Shown here piece after piece: positions 1 through 8,464 of a stretch of DNA of 64,000 nt. The notes below the pieces were generated by a model. The model ran no database searches, was not told the DNA's origin, and saw nothing but the letters and a program-made list of their open reading frames with translations. The translations under genes were made by a program, and so were the position numbers. How positions within the stretch are numbered: position 1 is the stretch's first letter; every line of letters begins with the position of its first letter. The stretch lies in assembly GCF_014648675.1 (NCBI RefSeq), contig NZ_BMRO01000020.1, positions 13,914 to 77,913 on the forward strand, written 5' to 3'. Source of the DNA: Actinomadura livida (GTDB lineage Bacteria; Actinomycetota; Actinomycetes; Streptosporangiales; Streptosporangiaceae).

Positions 1-1196
1 TCGAGCCACACCGTGGAGTGGCGCCGCGACACGTTGTCGTACTGCGTGAACGTCGACGCCACGGGGGACTGGCCCGCGTCGCGGCCCAGCACCAGGTGCT
101 GCCCGACGGAGACCTTCAGCTCGCCCGTGGGGAACTGCACGCGCAGGATCGGCGTGCCCTTCCCCGGGAGCGGCCGCAGGCACGACTCGCACTGCGCGGC
201 GCCCGGGTTGGACAGCACCGCCTCGCAGTAGGGGCACATGAACGCCGTGCCGCCCGGGTCCGCGCCGGGGCGCGGGCCCTGGTTCTGGTCGGGGGGCAGC
301 AGGGTCGCCTCGCGCCCGTGCGGCGGCATCGGCGGCTGGCCGCCGCCGTGCTGCGGGGGCGGCGCCCCGAAGCCGTGGTCCGCCGGACCGGGCTGCGGCA
401 TGCCGAACTGGTCCTGGGGGGCGTACTGGTCCTGCGGCTGGTACTGCGGCTCGCGCTGCTGGTACTGGTCCTGCGGCGGCGGGAACTGCTGCTCCTGCGG
501 CTGGCCGTACTGCTGCTCGGGCTGGCCGTACTGCTGCTGCGGCTGGGGTGCGCCCCACTGGTCCTGCTGGGGCTGCTGCTGGGGCATGCCCCACGGGTCC
601 CCGCCCGGCTGCTGATGCTGCATGGGCGGCTGGCCGCCGCCGTGCTGCGGCTGCCCGCCCTGCTGGTTCGGGGGCTGGCCGTACTGGGGCTGACCGTGCT
701 GGGGCTGACCGTGTTGAGGCTGGCCGTGCTGCGGTTGCCCGTGCTGGGGCTGGCCGTGTTGGGGCTGACCATGCTGGGGTTGCCCGTGCTGGGGTTGCCC
801 GTGCTGGGGCTGGCCGTGCTGGTCGGGCATGGGCGGTGCGCCCCACGCGTCCGGCTGCGCTGGCTGCTGCTGCGGCGGGCCCCACGGGTCCTGCGGCTGG
901 CCGGGCGGGCCCGGCTGGTGCGGAGCCTGGTGCTGCGGCGCCTGCTGCTGCTGGTAGGGGTCGTGCTGAGGTGCCGGCTGGTACGGCTGGCCGTGCTGCC
1001 CCGGGGTCCCGTACTGCTGGCCGCCCTGGGGGCCCTGCGGCGGGTATCCCTGCCGCTGCTGGTCGTCGTACCCGCCCGGCCCCTGCTGCCGGTGGGCGCC
1101 GCCGCCGGCGCGCGCCAGGTTGGCCCCGCAGCTCATGCAGAGCAGGTCGCCCGGCTGGAACGGCTCGTCACAGACAGGACAGTTCAAGGTCGCCAT
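1..1196 (-). CDS. Zinc-ribbon, Gln/Pro-rich, FHA-domain protein (3' end outside window)
   Basis: The gene runs off the left edge; about 398 residues are visible from the ATG at 1194-1196. Two four-cysteine clusters can be read: CPVC...CMSC near residues 6-23 and CPYC...CESC near 320-338, both zinc-ribbon-like. Between them lie about 300 residues rich in Gln, Pro and Gly, with a run of GQPQH units. Directly after the second ribbon an FHA fold begins, with the hallmark pieces LGRDAAS and VSRRHST that bind phosphothreonine. Its start overlaps the radical SAM gene by 13 bp, so it is the sixth gene of the kinase operon. As an FHA protein it is a natural reader of marks made by the kinase at 5000-7369. 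The domain call is firm; the partner is inferred. Confidence 0.85.
   Translation of the reverse strand, partial: MATLNCPVCDEPFQPGDLLCMSCGANLARAGGGAHRQQGPGGYDDQQRQGYPPQGPQGGQQYGTPGQHGQPYQPAPQHDPYQQQQAPQHQAPHQPGPPGQPQDPWGPPQQQPAQPDAWGAPPMPDQHGQPQHGQPQHGQPQHGQPQHGQPQHGQPQHGQPQHGQPQHGQPQYGQPPNQQGGQPQHGGGQPPMQHQQPGGDPWGMPQQQPQQDQWGAPQPQQQYGQPEQQYGQPQEQQFPPPQDQYQQREPQYQPQDQYAPQDQFGMPQPGPADHGFGAPPPQHGGGQPPMPPHGREATLLPPDQNQGPRPGADPGGTAFMCPYCEAVLSNPGAAQCESCLRPLPGKGTPILRVQFPTGELKVSVGQHLVLGRDAGQSPVASTFTQYDNVSRRHSTVWL
680..830 (-). repeat. Tandem GQPQH-coding repeat
   Basis: About ten near-identical 15-bp units encode Gly-Gln-Pro-Gln-His(or Tyr) inside the FHA protein. Irregular Gln-rich units continue to about position 480. 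Such an array can change length by slippage and probably forms a flexible, disordered linker. Confidence 0.75.
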
Positions 1197-1933
1197 GACA
1201 CATCCCCCGAGCGCACGCCGGCGCGGTCGAGCATCGACGTGAGCTGCTCCATGTCACCTCTTCGCGGGATCCCGATGTAGTACACCCGCCTTCCCTCCGG
1301 CCCTTCGTCCACGGACACCTGTACTCGGGGCCCTGTAGCCTTCTCAGTCTTCCCGATGCCGGCCAGTGCTCCGTACCGCTCGTGCCCCAGCGGGGACAAC
1401 GGAACGACACGCTGGTTGGCCGACCCCCTCCAGAGTAGAGAGCCGTCCTGGGCGTGTCCCCCCTCGGGGTTGAGCCGGTCGACGTACGGCCCCGTGACCA
1501 CGGCGTCGCACATGTCCAGGATCTCGCGCGTCTCACCGCTACGGGCGAGCCGCGAGTAGACATATCCGCTGTAGACCAATATGTCCAACGCAATCGTCTC
1601 ACGGTCGCGGTTCTCTCGCCACGCGCGTATGCCCTTCAGCAGGGCCGCCAGCGCGGCCGGCTGCTGGAAGGGCTCGCCCCCCGAAACGGTCACCCCGTCC
1701 ACGGGTCCCGGCAGGGAGTCCAGCCAGCCCAGGACCGCTTCGACGGGGACGGCCTTACCCGGATCCGCGTCCCACGTGTCCCGCGAGAGGCAGCCGTGGC
1801 AGTGCAGCGTGCAGCCCTGCGTCCAGATGCCGGCGCGGGTGCCGGGGCCGAGTGTGGTCACCGGGTAGTGCGCCTTGGCGAGCAGCAGCGTCCCGGCCGG
1901 GTCGCCGCCGCCCGTCCGGCCCTCCGGGGTCAC
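1184..1933 (-). CDS. Radical SAM protein, activating-enzyme-like (NrdG-type)
   Basis: The 249-residue protein carries the radical SAM cluster motif CTLHCHGC (C41, C45, C48) that binds a 4Fe-4S cluster and S-adenosylmethionine, followed by GVTVSGGEPFQQ, the SAM-binding GGEP motif. The short length, WTQGC start of the core and absence of a SPASM domain resemble the small activating enzymes of anaerobic ribonucleotide reductase. No glycyl-radical enzyme is visible nearby. The GTG start at 1931-1933 overlaps the stop of the AAA+ gene as GTGA, so the two are probably translated as a pair. Its substrate may be a protein of this operon; that is inference. A role in RiPP maturation seems less likely because no precursor peptide is seen. 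Confidence 0.85.
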   Translation of the reverse strand: MTPEGRTGGGDPAGTLLLAKAHYPVTTLGPGTRAGIWTQGCTLHCHGCLSRDTWDADPGKAVPVEAVLGWLDSLPGPVDGVTVSGGEPFQQPAALAALLKGIRAWRENRDRETIALDILVYSGYVYSRLARSGETREILDMCDAVVTGPYVDRLNPEGGHAQDGSLLWRGSANQRVVPLSPLGHERYGALAGIGKTEKATGPRVQVSVDEGPEGRRVYYIGIPRRGDMEQLTSMLDRAGVRSGDVSWRP

Positions 1934-3849
1934 GTGAGATCCAGATGGACGATGCCGCCCTCGCGGCGTATGCCGGTCACGGTGACCTTCTCGTCGGGGC
2001 CGAGGTCCCGGTCGAACAGCGCGCGCGCCAGCGGGTTGACGAAGTGCGACTCCAGCGCCATGCCGATCCCGCGGCCGCCCTTGTCCAGCTCCTCGGTGCA
2101 CCACTCGCGGAGCGTCGCCAGCGGCTCGCTCTTCACGGTGAGGACGAGCCGGTGCTCGTCGGTGACCCGCCGGCAGATGTTCGCGAACTGCAGATCGAAG
2201 ATCTTGTGCGCCGCCTCGGCGGAGATGAAGTCGAACACCACGATGTTGTCCCCGAACCGGTTGAGCAGCTCCGGCCGGTTGAGGACCTCGGTGAAGTGGT
2301 CGGCGACCGCGCTCTTGATGCGGTGCTGGACCTCCTCGTACGACATCCCCGGTGTGATGTTCTGCACCCTGGTGCCCATGCCGGGGTCGTGCGACGCGTC
2401 GCGGAGCGCGAGGTCCCGGCCGGGGACGAACATCCCGAGGTTCGAGGTGAAGATCAGGATCGACTCGGAGAAGTGCACGGTGTTGCCGCGCCCGTCGGTG
2501 AGCCGGCCGTCCTCCAGGATCTGGAGGAACTTGTCGAGGATCCGCGGATGCGCCTTCTCGATCTCGTCGAACAGGATCACCCGGAACGGGTCCTCGCGGA
2601 CGGCGTTGGTCAGCTCCCCGCCCGCCTCGTGCCCCACGTACCCGGGCGGCGACCCGATCAGCCGGTCGCCGGAGCCCTCGCCGGAGAACTCGCTCATGTC
2701 GAAGCGCAGGTAGGCGGACTCGTCCCCGAAGACCAGCTCGGTGATCGCCTTGGCCAGCTCGGTCTTGCCGGTGCCGGTCGGCCCCGCGAAGAACAGCACG
2801 CCGCGCGGCCGGCTGCCGGACCGGGTCGCCTGCGCGCCCGACAGGCCGAGCACCGCCCGCTTCAGTATGTCGAGGGTCTTGGTGACGGCCTGCGGCTGCC
2901 CGATCACCCGCTCCGGGACGCGCCGCTCCCCCTCCAGCACGCGGCGCCGCAGGTGGCCGCGGCTCCACGGGTTGTCGAGCACGCCGAGCTTGTAGGTGCG
3001 GACCGCGTCCGGCAGATCGGCCAGGTCGACGTTGCGCTCCTTGGCCAGCCGGGTCACCTCGATCATCGACTGGAGGGTGAGCCCGTCGGCCTGCTCGGCG
3101 AACGCGTCGCACGCCGCGGCGGCGACCTCGTCCTCCCCGACGTCGCTGATCCCGAACGCGCGGGCCAGCAGCCGCGCGGTCTCCTGCCGGTCCCCGAGGT
3201 GCGGGCGCGGGATCGTGATCTCGCGGATGGTCTCGTTGTCGGTCGTCAGCCACGGCGGGAGGTCGCCGGGCCGCTCCACCAGCCACACGATCGGGTTGTA
3301 CAGCGGCTTCGGCCGCGCCCCCGGCACCCGGACGGGACGGGCGCTGCGCGACAGCTTCGCGCAGACCCGGAAGAAGTCGCGCTCGGCGGGCTCCAGGTCG
3401 GTCGGGGTCCGGGCGATCCGCGACGCCGAGTCGATCACGAACGCGGCGCGGACGTTCTCCTTCGGCCGGGCCATCGCGGCCAGCAGCCGGGTCAGCGCCT
3501 CCAGCGACGGCTTGTCGTCCGGCTTGAGCTTGCCGAGCAGCCGCTCGGCGGCCTGCGCCGCCTCGTCCCCGCCCGGGTCGCCGGGGCCGGGGATGACCTG
3601 CAGCCCGTCCACCGGGTCGTAGACGGCCATGAACGACGCGCCGCTCGACCGCAGCGTCTCCCACAGCAGGGCGCGCAGCGGCAGCAGCTGCCCGTGCCCG
3701 CCGCCGTCCGCGGCCGGGGTCAGGAAGCTGTCGTACAGGTTGCCCGACAGGACGTACTGGGAGTGCACGGAAAGGGTCGCGTCCAGCTCCCGGATGAACG
3801 GCGGCCATCCCTGCAGCCGCCCACCGAGCGTGGGCGATTCAATGCTCAT
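1930..3849 (-). CDS. ClpB-C-like AAA+ ATPase
   Basis: This 639-residue ATPase has one intact AAA+ module: Walker A GPTGTGKT at 356-363, Walker B VILFDEIEKAHP near 424-435, then a ClpB-type small C-terminal domain. The pore-like GYVGHE stretch follows Walker A as in Hsp100 proteins. Residues 1-300 look like a second, degenerate ATPase-like domain (FVIDSASRI, IVWLVERPG) without a Walker A. It lacks the Clp N-domain and middle coiled coil, so it is not ordinary ClpB. Family knowledge suggests a threading or remodelling motor. It lies between the coiled-coil gene (26 nt upstream) and the radical SAM gene, which it overlaps. Confidence 0.85.
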   Translation of the reverse strand: MSIESPTLGGRLQGWPPFIRELDATLSVHSQYVLSGNLYDSFLTPAADGGGHGQLLPLRALLWETLRSSGASFMAVYDPVDGLQVIPGPGDPGGDEAAQAAERLLGKLKPDDKPSLEALTRLLAAMARPKENVRAAFVIDSASRIARTPTDLEPAERDFFRVCAKLSRSARPVRVPGARPKPLYNPIVWLVERPGDLPPWLTTDNETIREITIPRPHLGDRQETARLLARAFGISDVGEDEVAAAACDAFAEQADGLTLQSMIEVTRLAKERNVDLADLPDAVRTYKLGVLDNPWSRGHLRRRVLEGERRVPERVIGQPQAVTKTLDILKRAVLGLSGAQATRSGSRPRGVLFFAGPTGTGKTELAKAITELVFGDESAYLRFDMSEFSGEGSGDRLIGSPPGYVGHEAGGELTNAVREDPFRVILFDEIEKAHPRILDKFLQILEDGRLTDGRGNTVHFSESILIFTSNLGMFVPGRDLALRDASHDPGMGTRVQNITPGMSYEEVQHRIKSAVADHFTEVLNRPELLNRFGDNIVVFDFISAEAAHKIFDLQFANICRRVTDEHRLVLTVKSEPLATLREWCTEELDKGGRGIGMALESHFVNPLARALFDRDLGPDEKVTVTGIRREGGIVHLDLT

Positions 3850-3875
3850 ACCTGCTCCCCCGGCAATCCCGCACC

Positions 3876-5003
3876 TCAGTTGTGACGCTCGCGGTGGCGC
3901 TCGCGTTGGCTCGCACGGCCCCTAGTCTGCCCCGGCCGGGCCGCCACCGGCAGTTCGCGGACACCGGGCTCCAGCCGCCACGCCACGTCCGAGCGGATCC
4001 CCGCGTCGCGCAGCCGGTCGCGGGCGGCCTCGAACGCCTCGCACCACTCCCGCTCGCGCTCCACGTCGACGCGCCGGTCGTCCTCGCTCTCGGCGGGCCG
4101 CTCGCGCACCATCGATGCCCGGACGTGCGCGGCGTCGTCGACCTTCATCTTCACGCTGTGGTCGGGCCAGGCGCCCTTCGTCAGCGTCAGGGTGCCGTCG
4201 TCGGCGGTCAGCGTCTCGAACCCGGCCTGGACCTCGTACCCCATGTCCTCGAACGCCGCGGTGATCGAGTCGAGGACGTAGCGGCGCTCGGCCGCGGCCT
4301 GCTCGGCGGCGTCCCGCTCGGCCGCACGCCGCCGCTCCTCGGCGCGGCGCTCCTCGACGCGGCGGTTGGCGTCCTGGATCCGCAGCCGGACCTCCTGCAG
4401 GACGTCCTCGGCCTCCTCCGCGGTCCCGGTCCCGGCGAGCAGCCCGGCCGCCTCCGCGACCGCCCGCCGCTCCTCCTCGGCCGCGTCCGGCAGCAGCCGC
4501 GCCATGATCCGTTCGAGGTTCCGCCGGACGTCGTCCCCGGTGGGCGGCGGCGGTGCGCTCTTGCCCGTGTCGGCCGTGAGCCCTTCGGCGGGGGCCGTGA
4601 AGATCTGCGTGGCGACCTGGGCGGCGAGGTGTTCCGACAGGCGGCGCTCGGCCTCGTCCAGCAGGGGGTCGGTGGCGGCGCACCAGGCGGTCAGCTCCGC
4701 CGCTGACCGCTCGCCGGGCTGGAGCCGCTCGGGCAGCGCCGCCTCCGCGCCGATCTTCGCCGCGGTCTCGGCGAGCGCCGCGATGCGGGCGTTGCGCTCC
4801 ACGACCTCCCGCAGGGCCCGCTCGTGCGTCTCGACCTCGGCCAGGGCCGCCGCCCGCGCCTCCGCGCGCCCCTCGGCGAGCGCGGCGAGCGCCTCCGCGC
4901 CCCGGCCCGCCAATCCCGCGCCGTGCCCCAGGACCCGGTTCATGCCCAGGCTGAGGACGACCGCGGCGTCCAGGACGACCTCCGCCTCGATCCCGCTGCT
5001 CAC
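3876..5003 (-). CDS. Coiled-coil protein of the kinase/AAA+ operon
   Basis: A 375-residue soluble protein. I do not recognise a named family. Residues 20-90 are Ala/Glu/Arg-rich and helical. Residues 160-245 form a strongly charged stretch (repeated ERRAEERRRAAERD type) typical of a coiled coil. The last 120 residues look globular and include GAWPDHSVKMKVDD. The GTG start at 5001-5003 has a good Shine-Dalgarno (GAGGAAG) and overlaps the kinase stop as GTGA, so the pair is translationally coupled. It may be a scaffold or kinase substrate that links the membrane kinase to the AAA+ motor; this is inferred from position. Confidence 0.75.
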   Translation of the reverse strand: MSSGIEAEVVLDAAVVLSLGMNRVLGHGAGLAGRGAEALAALAEGRAEARAAALAEVETHERALREVVERNARIAALAETAAKIGAEAALPERLQPGERSAAELTAWCAATDPLLDEAERRLSEHLAAQVATQIFTAPAEGLTADTGKSAPPPPTGDDVRRNLERIMARLLPDAAEEERRAVAEAAGLLAGTGTAEEAEDVLQEVRLRIQDANRRVEERRAEERRRAAERDAAEQAAAERRYVLDSITAAFEDMGYEVQAGFETLTADDGTLTLTKGAWPDHSVKMKVDDAAHVRASMVRERPAESEDDRRVDVEREREWCEAFEAARDRLRDAGIRSDVAWRLEPGVRELPVAARPGQTRGRASQRERHRERHN

Positions 5004-7369
5004 GAGCTTCCTCCGATCGTGCGCGCTTGGCGCCACTGGTGCAGCCTGACGCCCGCCCCCACGGCGTGGGATGCGGGACCCACAATGAGGAGGATCAGCC
5101 AGAGCATGCTTGCGATGGACGTCAGCGCCCCCACCAACAGCATGAGAATCAGCAGCGGGATCGTAATGGCGAGGAGCAGGAACCCGCAGCCGCGCCGCCC
5201 GGTGCTGCGCGCCGCGCCCGTCATCGTCTGCGACGCCTTCGACAGGCCGCGCCCGCTCGCCCCCAGGAAACCGGAGAGCATCGACCACGGCCCGTGCGGC
5301 AGGTAGTCCTTGCCCTGCGCGCGCGCCACGAACAGTTCGCTGCCGCAGTGCACCGCCCAGGCGAGCACGGAGAAGACGGCCAGGACGCCGAACGGGATGC
5401 CTGAGGACGACCTCTGCAGCCCGACCGAGGAGGTCCCGTCGCCGTCGCCGCCGCCGAACAGCGAGCCCACGACCCAGCTTCCGAGGAGCCAGAAGGCGAG
5501 GAAGGGCAGCGTCCAGAGCGCGGCCCGGGTCATCGCCGAACCGCGCCCGGCGAGCCGCTCCCGTTCCCGCTCGTCCCAGTGCGCGCGGAGCGCCTCGTCG
5601 CGCTGCCGCGCCGCCGCCTGTTCCCGCGCCCGCGCCTCGGTCTCCACGACGGCCTCGGGCGCGGCGAGCGTCACCGCGAGCAGCCGCAGCGGGTCGTCGC
5701 CCGCGCCGTCCGCCAGCCAGGTGAACCACGGCACCGGCTCGGTCGTCGCCGCGCGGGCCCGCGCGGCGCCCTCGGCGATCAGCCGATGGGTCTCGGCGGG
5801 ACGCGCCGCCAGGGCGAGCAGCGTGAGCAGGACGGCGGGCGGGTCCTCGGCGCCCGCGTCGGGCAGCCGCCGCGAGAGACCCGGCGGCATGCCGTCCTGG
5901 CCGCGCAGCCAGCGCGCGAGGTCGTTCCAGGCGGCCACGTGGGCGCGCCACTGGTCGTCGATCCGGCCCAGGTCCTCGCCGGTGTCGAACCCCGCCAGGA
6001 CGTGCAGCAGGTGCTGCTCCCAGAGCGCCCGCCCGATGAGGCACGCGGTCCGGTGGTCGGCGTGGCGGTGGTCGTCGGCGAGGACGGCGAGGCCGGGCAG
6101 GTCGCCGGACGCCAGCCGCCGGCCGAGGAAGTGCGGGGGGAGCGCCGGGTCCAGCCAGCGGACCAGGTGCAGCAGCTTCACGTCGGGGGGCAGCGCCGTG
6201 GTGAGGTAGCCGTCGACGAGGCCGATGCGGCTGTCGTCCGGTATGCCGGCGAGCCATTCGCGCAGGCTCCGCCACGCCTCGCCCGTCTCCCCGCGCCCGA
6301 AGAAGTACCGCGCGGCGTGGTCCCAGTTCTCGACGAGCGCGCGCGCCAGTTCGTCCCGGCGGGTGTAGCGGTGCCCCCTGAACGGGAGTCCGGCGCCCGT
6401 CTCGGGCTCGGCGCTCTCCTCCGCGACGGCCGGGGAACCGCCGTCCAGCCACTCGGCGACCTGCTCGCCCGCCCACCTCTTCCGGGGGTCGCGGGCCAGC
6501 AGCCCACGGCACAGCAGCCGCAGCCGCGGGTCGGGGACGTCGTCCGCGCTCACCGGGCGCGTCGCCAGGTGGTCGACCACGACGGTCTCGCTCAGTCCCT
6601 CGAACGGCGGCCGGCCCGTGGCCAGCTCCCGGACGATCATGCCGAGCGACCACCAGTCGCGGGCGGGCGACACCTGGCCGGACAGCGACTCCGGCGCCGC
6701 GTAGGCCAGCGTCCGCGAGGACGACGCGAACACCACGCTCTGGTCGAGGACCTTGCTCAGCCCGAAGTCGGCGATCGCCAGCCGGACCGGGTCGGTGCCC
6801 CGCACCAGCACGTTCTCCGGCTTGAGGTCGCGGTGGACGATGCCCGCGCGGTGCAGGGCCGTCAGCCCGGCCGCGAGCTGCGCCGCGATCTCGCCCGCCG
6901 TCTCCGCGGGCAGCGGGCCGCCGTCCATCAGCGTGCGGAGGTTGCCGTCCGGCGCGTACGCGGCGACCTCGTAGTCGCGGCCGTCCGCGTGCCCGGTCTC
7001 CAGGATGCGCAGGACGTGCGGGGAGTCCAGCGCGGGCAGCTTCGCCCAGACCTCCCGGTCCGCGCGGTACCCGCGGCGGAAGATCTTGGCGACGTACTCG
7101 TCGCCGTGCGCGTCCCGCACGAGCAGCAGGTCGGACTCGGCGCCCTGCACGGGCAGCTCCGCCACCGCCCGGTACCGCTCGCCGAGCACCGCGGGGAGCC
7201 GCATCAGCGGGTCGGCGGCCGCCTCCCCGTCCCGCCGCGTCTCGGACGCCGGACGCGGCCCCGGGACGCGGTCGTCGCGCCTCGTCGCCCCGGCTTCGGA
7301 CTCCGTGTCGCGCCGCGTGTCCCGTGGTTGGGGACCGGCACCGGGCCCGGTCCCGTCGAACTCGCCCAC
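5000..7369 (-). CDS. Membrane-anchored Ser/Thr protein kinase
   Basis: A 789-residue Hanks-type kinase. The catalytic lysine is in YVAKIF (K95), the loop is HRDLKPEN (179-186), and DFG is at 201-203, followed by an APE-like motif. The kinase domain ends near residue 310. A long helical region (about 330-590) follows, then three to four hydrophobic segments near 600-770. The arrangement is kinase inside, with a multi-pass C-terminus instead of the usual PASTA or single-pass sensor. The GTG start at 7367-7369 lies 12 nt after the DUF4282 stop. The downstream FHA protein is a likely phospho-reader. Family call is firm; targets are unknown. Confidence 0.9.
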   Translation of the reverse strand: MGEFDGTGPGAGPQPRDTRRDTESEAGATRRDDRVPGPRPASETRRDGEAAADPLMRLPAVLGERYRAVAELPVQGAESDLLLVRDAHGDEYVAKIFRRGYRADREVWAKLPALDSPHVLRILETGHADGRDYEVAAYAPDGNLRTLMDGGPLPAETAGEIAAQLAAGLTALHRAGIVHRDLKPENVLVRGTDPVRLAIADFGLSKVLDQSVVFASSSRTLAYAAPESLSGQVSPARDWWSLGMIVRELATGRPPFEGLSETVVVDHLATRPVSADDVPDPRLRLLCRGLLARDPRKRWAGEQVAEWLDGGSPAVAEESAEPETGAGLPFRGHRYTRRDELARALVENWDHAARYFFGRGETGEAWRSLREWLAGIPDDSRIGLVDGYLTTALPPDVKLLHLVRWLDPALPPHFLGRRLASGDLPGLAVLADDHRHADHRTACLIGRALWEQHLLHVLAGFDTGEDLGRIDDQWRAHVAAWNDLARWLRGQDGMPPGLSRRLPDAGAEDPPAVLLTLLALAARPAETHRLIAEGAARARAATTEPVPWFTWLADGAGDDPLRLLAVTLAAPEAVVETEARAREQAAARQRDEALRAHWDERERERLAGRGSAMTRAALWTLPFLAFWLLGSWVVGSLFGGGDGDGTSSVGLQRSSSGIPFGVLAVFSVLAWAVHCGSELFVARAQGKDYLPHGPWSMLSGFLGASGRGLSKASQTMTGAARSTGRRGCGFLLLAITIPLLILMLLVGALTSIASMLWLILLIVGPASHAVGAGVRLHQWRQARTIGGSS

Positions 7370-7381
7370 CGGCTGCTCCGC

Positions 7382-7876
7382 CTAGTCCTTGTCCTTGATG
7401 ACCCGCAGGTACTCGCTGATCTTGAACTGGTTGATCACGAACTCCATGAGGACCCGGACCGCCAGCATCTGGAAGAGCCACAGGAACGGTGCGGTGACGA
7501 GCAGCAGGAGACCGAAGAACGTCGCGTCCCGGGCGAGCCAGTCGAGCCCGTACCCCACCATCAGCAGCGCCAGCAGCGTGATCGGGACCAGCGAGATCAC
7601 GTAGATGAGCTTGACCAGGCGCACGGTGATCATGTGGTCGAAGTTCATGTCGAACAGCGCACCGAGGATGCCCTTGCCCGCCGGATCGCGCGGTGGCGGC
7701 GTCCAGCCCTGCTGCTGGTCCTGCGGACCGTACGCCGGGCCGGGTGGGCGGGGGCCGGGGACCGCGCCCGGTTGCGGGATCTGCGGGTGCTGCCGGGGCG
7801 GCGGGCCGTACGGACCTCCCGGCGGTCCGGGCGCCGGCGGGTGCTGAGGGTGACCGGGGTCCGAAGGGTTCGTCAT
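7382..7876 (-). CDS. DUF4282 membrane protein
   Basis: A 164-residue protein. The first 65 residues are Pro/Gly/Gln-rich, like the linker of the FHA protein in the same operon. The rest is a DUF4282 domain: GILGALFDMNF, two transmembrane helices (about 85-107 and 118-140), and the closing RVLMEFVINQFKISEYLR helix. It is the first gene of the minus-strand operon and has a GGAG Shine-Dalgarno. Function is unknown for the family; here it may recruit the kinase at the membrane. Confidence 0.85.
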   Translation of the reverse strand: MTNPSDPGHPQHPPAPGPPGGPYGPPPRQHPQIPQPGAVPGPRPPGPAYGPQDQQQGWTPPPRDPAGKGILGALFDMNFDHMITVRLVKLIYVISLVPITLLALLMVGYGLDWLARDATFFGLLLLVTAPFLWLFQMLAVRVLMEFVINQFKISEYLRVIKDKD

Positions 7877-7912
7877 CGCCGTCGTCTCCAGTTCGGGGCC
7901 GCCTACAGGAAG

Positions 7913-7918
7913 ACTCTA
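7913..7918 (-). promoter_or_regulatory. Candidate -10 element for the DUF4282-kinase operon
   Basis: On the minus strand TAGAGT fits the TANNNT form of a housekeeping -10 and would give a leader of about 29 nt to the ATG at 7876. No clear -35 is seen at the usual distance. The inverted repeat at 7956-7969 sits upstream where an activator could bind. Confidence 0.4.
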
Positions 7919-7955
7919 GAGCCTGTGTCCGGCGGCCGTCTCACCTGGCACATTA

Positions 7956-7969
7956 AATAGTCCACTATT
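7956..7969. promoter_or_regulatory. Inverted repeat AATAGT-CC-ACTATT
   Basis: A perfect 6-bp inverted repeat with a 2-bp spacer, AT-rich in a GC-rich background, about 50-60 bp upstream of the predicted start of the minus-strand operon. It has the form of a dimeric regulator operator. No cognate regulator can be named. Confidence 0.45.
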
Positions 7970-8004
7970 CAAGTAATCGTGCTTGGGGCGGGCGGCGCAA
8001 TCGT

Positions 8005-8029
8005 GTCCAGGGCCCTGGGGCCCAATTTG
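8005..8029. promoter_or_regulatory. GGGCCC-TG-GGGCCC box in the divergent intergenic region
   Basis: The 555 bp between the DUF4282 gene and the plus-strand operon (7877-8431) hold no convincing gene. This paired box (half-sites 8010-8015 and 8018-8023) matches the one found upstream of other pilus-locus genes. Unlike those, no TANNNT lies 23-24 nt away on either strand, so it may act from a distance or be a silent site. No clear promoter for the 8461 operon was found. Confidence 0.5.
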
Positions 8030-8431
8030 TGGCCGGATGTGGACTCCGGCTTGATCGTTGATCATCTGCGCGCCTTCCGGGAGAATGGCGTGGGGCTGTG
8101 TCCTCTCCGGGAGGCCGAGTGAGCGTTCTGCATCTGCCGCGGGGATCGGCGAGGGCACATGATACGCCCGGCACCTGCGCGGACACTTTTCAGTACGGAT
8201 TTTTCCCCGGCAGACGGCCGTGTCGACCTCCGGAACATGATCGCCCGGCGGATGGAACCGCGGCAATGCCGTCGGCATCGAAGAATGCGGCACCACGGTT
8301 CAATTACAGTTCTTCCGTTGCATGGGTAAATCGCCCGGTTGTGACGATCGTGGTGACCGACGCCGGCGCACCCGCTGCCGGACGAGAACGATGATCGATC
8401 GTCCGCCGTGGAGAACAGGAGGGGCGGCCCA

Positions 8432-8464
8432 GTGAGGCCCGACGACGAGCCGAGGCGCCCGTGA
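8432..8464 (+). CDS. 10-codon upstream mini-ORF coupled to the pilus operon
   Basis: GTG at 8432 encodes the decapeptide MRPDDEPRRP. It has a strong Shine-Dalgarno (AGGAGGGG, 8417-8424, 7 nt away). Its TGA stop overlaps the GTG start at 8461 as GTGA. The 8461 gene has no Shine-Dalgarno of its own, so the mini-ORF probably loads ribosomes for it by re-initiation. The peptide may have no function beyond this. The alternative, that the Shine-Dalgarno serves another start of the next gene, fails because 8432 is out of frame with it. Confidence 0.5.
   Translation: MRPDDEPRRP

Noticed and set aside
680..830. CRISPR array in the tandem 15-bp repeats
   Set aside because: The units are contiguous, in frame and coding, with no spacers.
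1184..1933. RiPP biosynthesis cluster around the radical SAM gene
   Set aside because: No precursor peptide, SPASM domain or transporter is seen; neighbours are signalling and AAA+ proteins.
1930..3849. Housekeeping ClpB chaperone
   Set aside because: Only one functional ATPase module, with no Clp N-domain and no middle coiled coil.
5579..7960. Very long open frames on the strand opposite the kinase operon (also 18-1280 and 1852-3885)
   Set aside because: They are antisense shadows of GC-rich genes, with Arg/Pro/Gly-biased products and no motifs; the minus-strand genes show clear domains.
7916..8296. 126-codon minus-strand frame in the 8 kb intergenic region
   Set aside because: No domain, no Shine-Dalgarno and weak coding character; it also covers the paired box and the inverted repeat.
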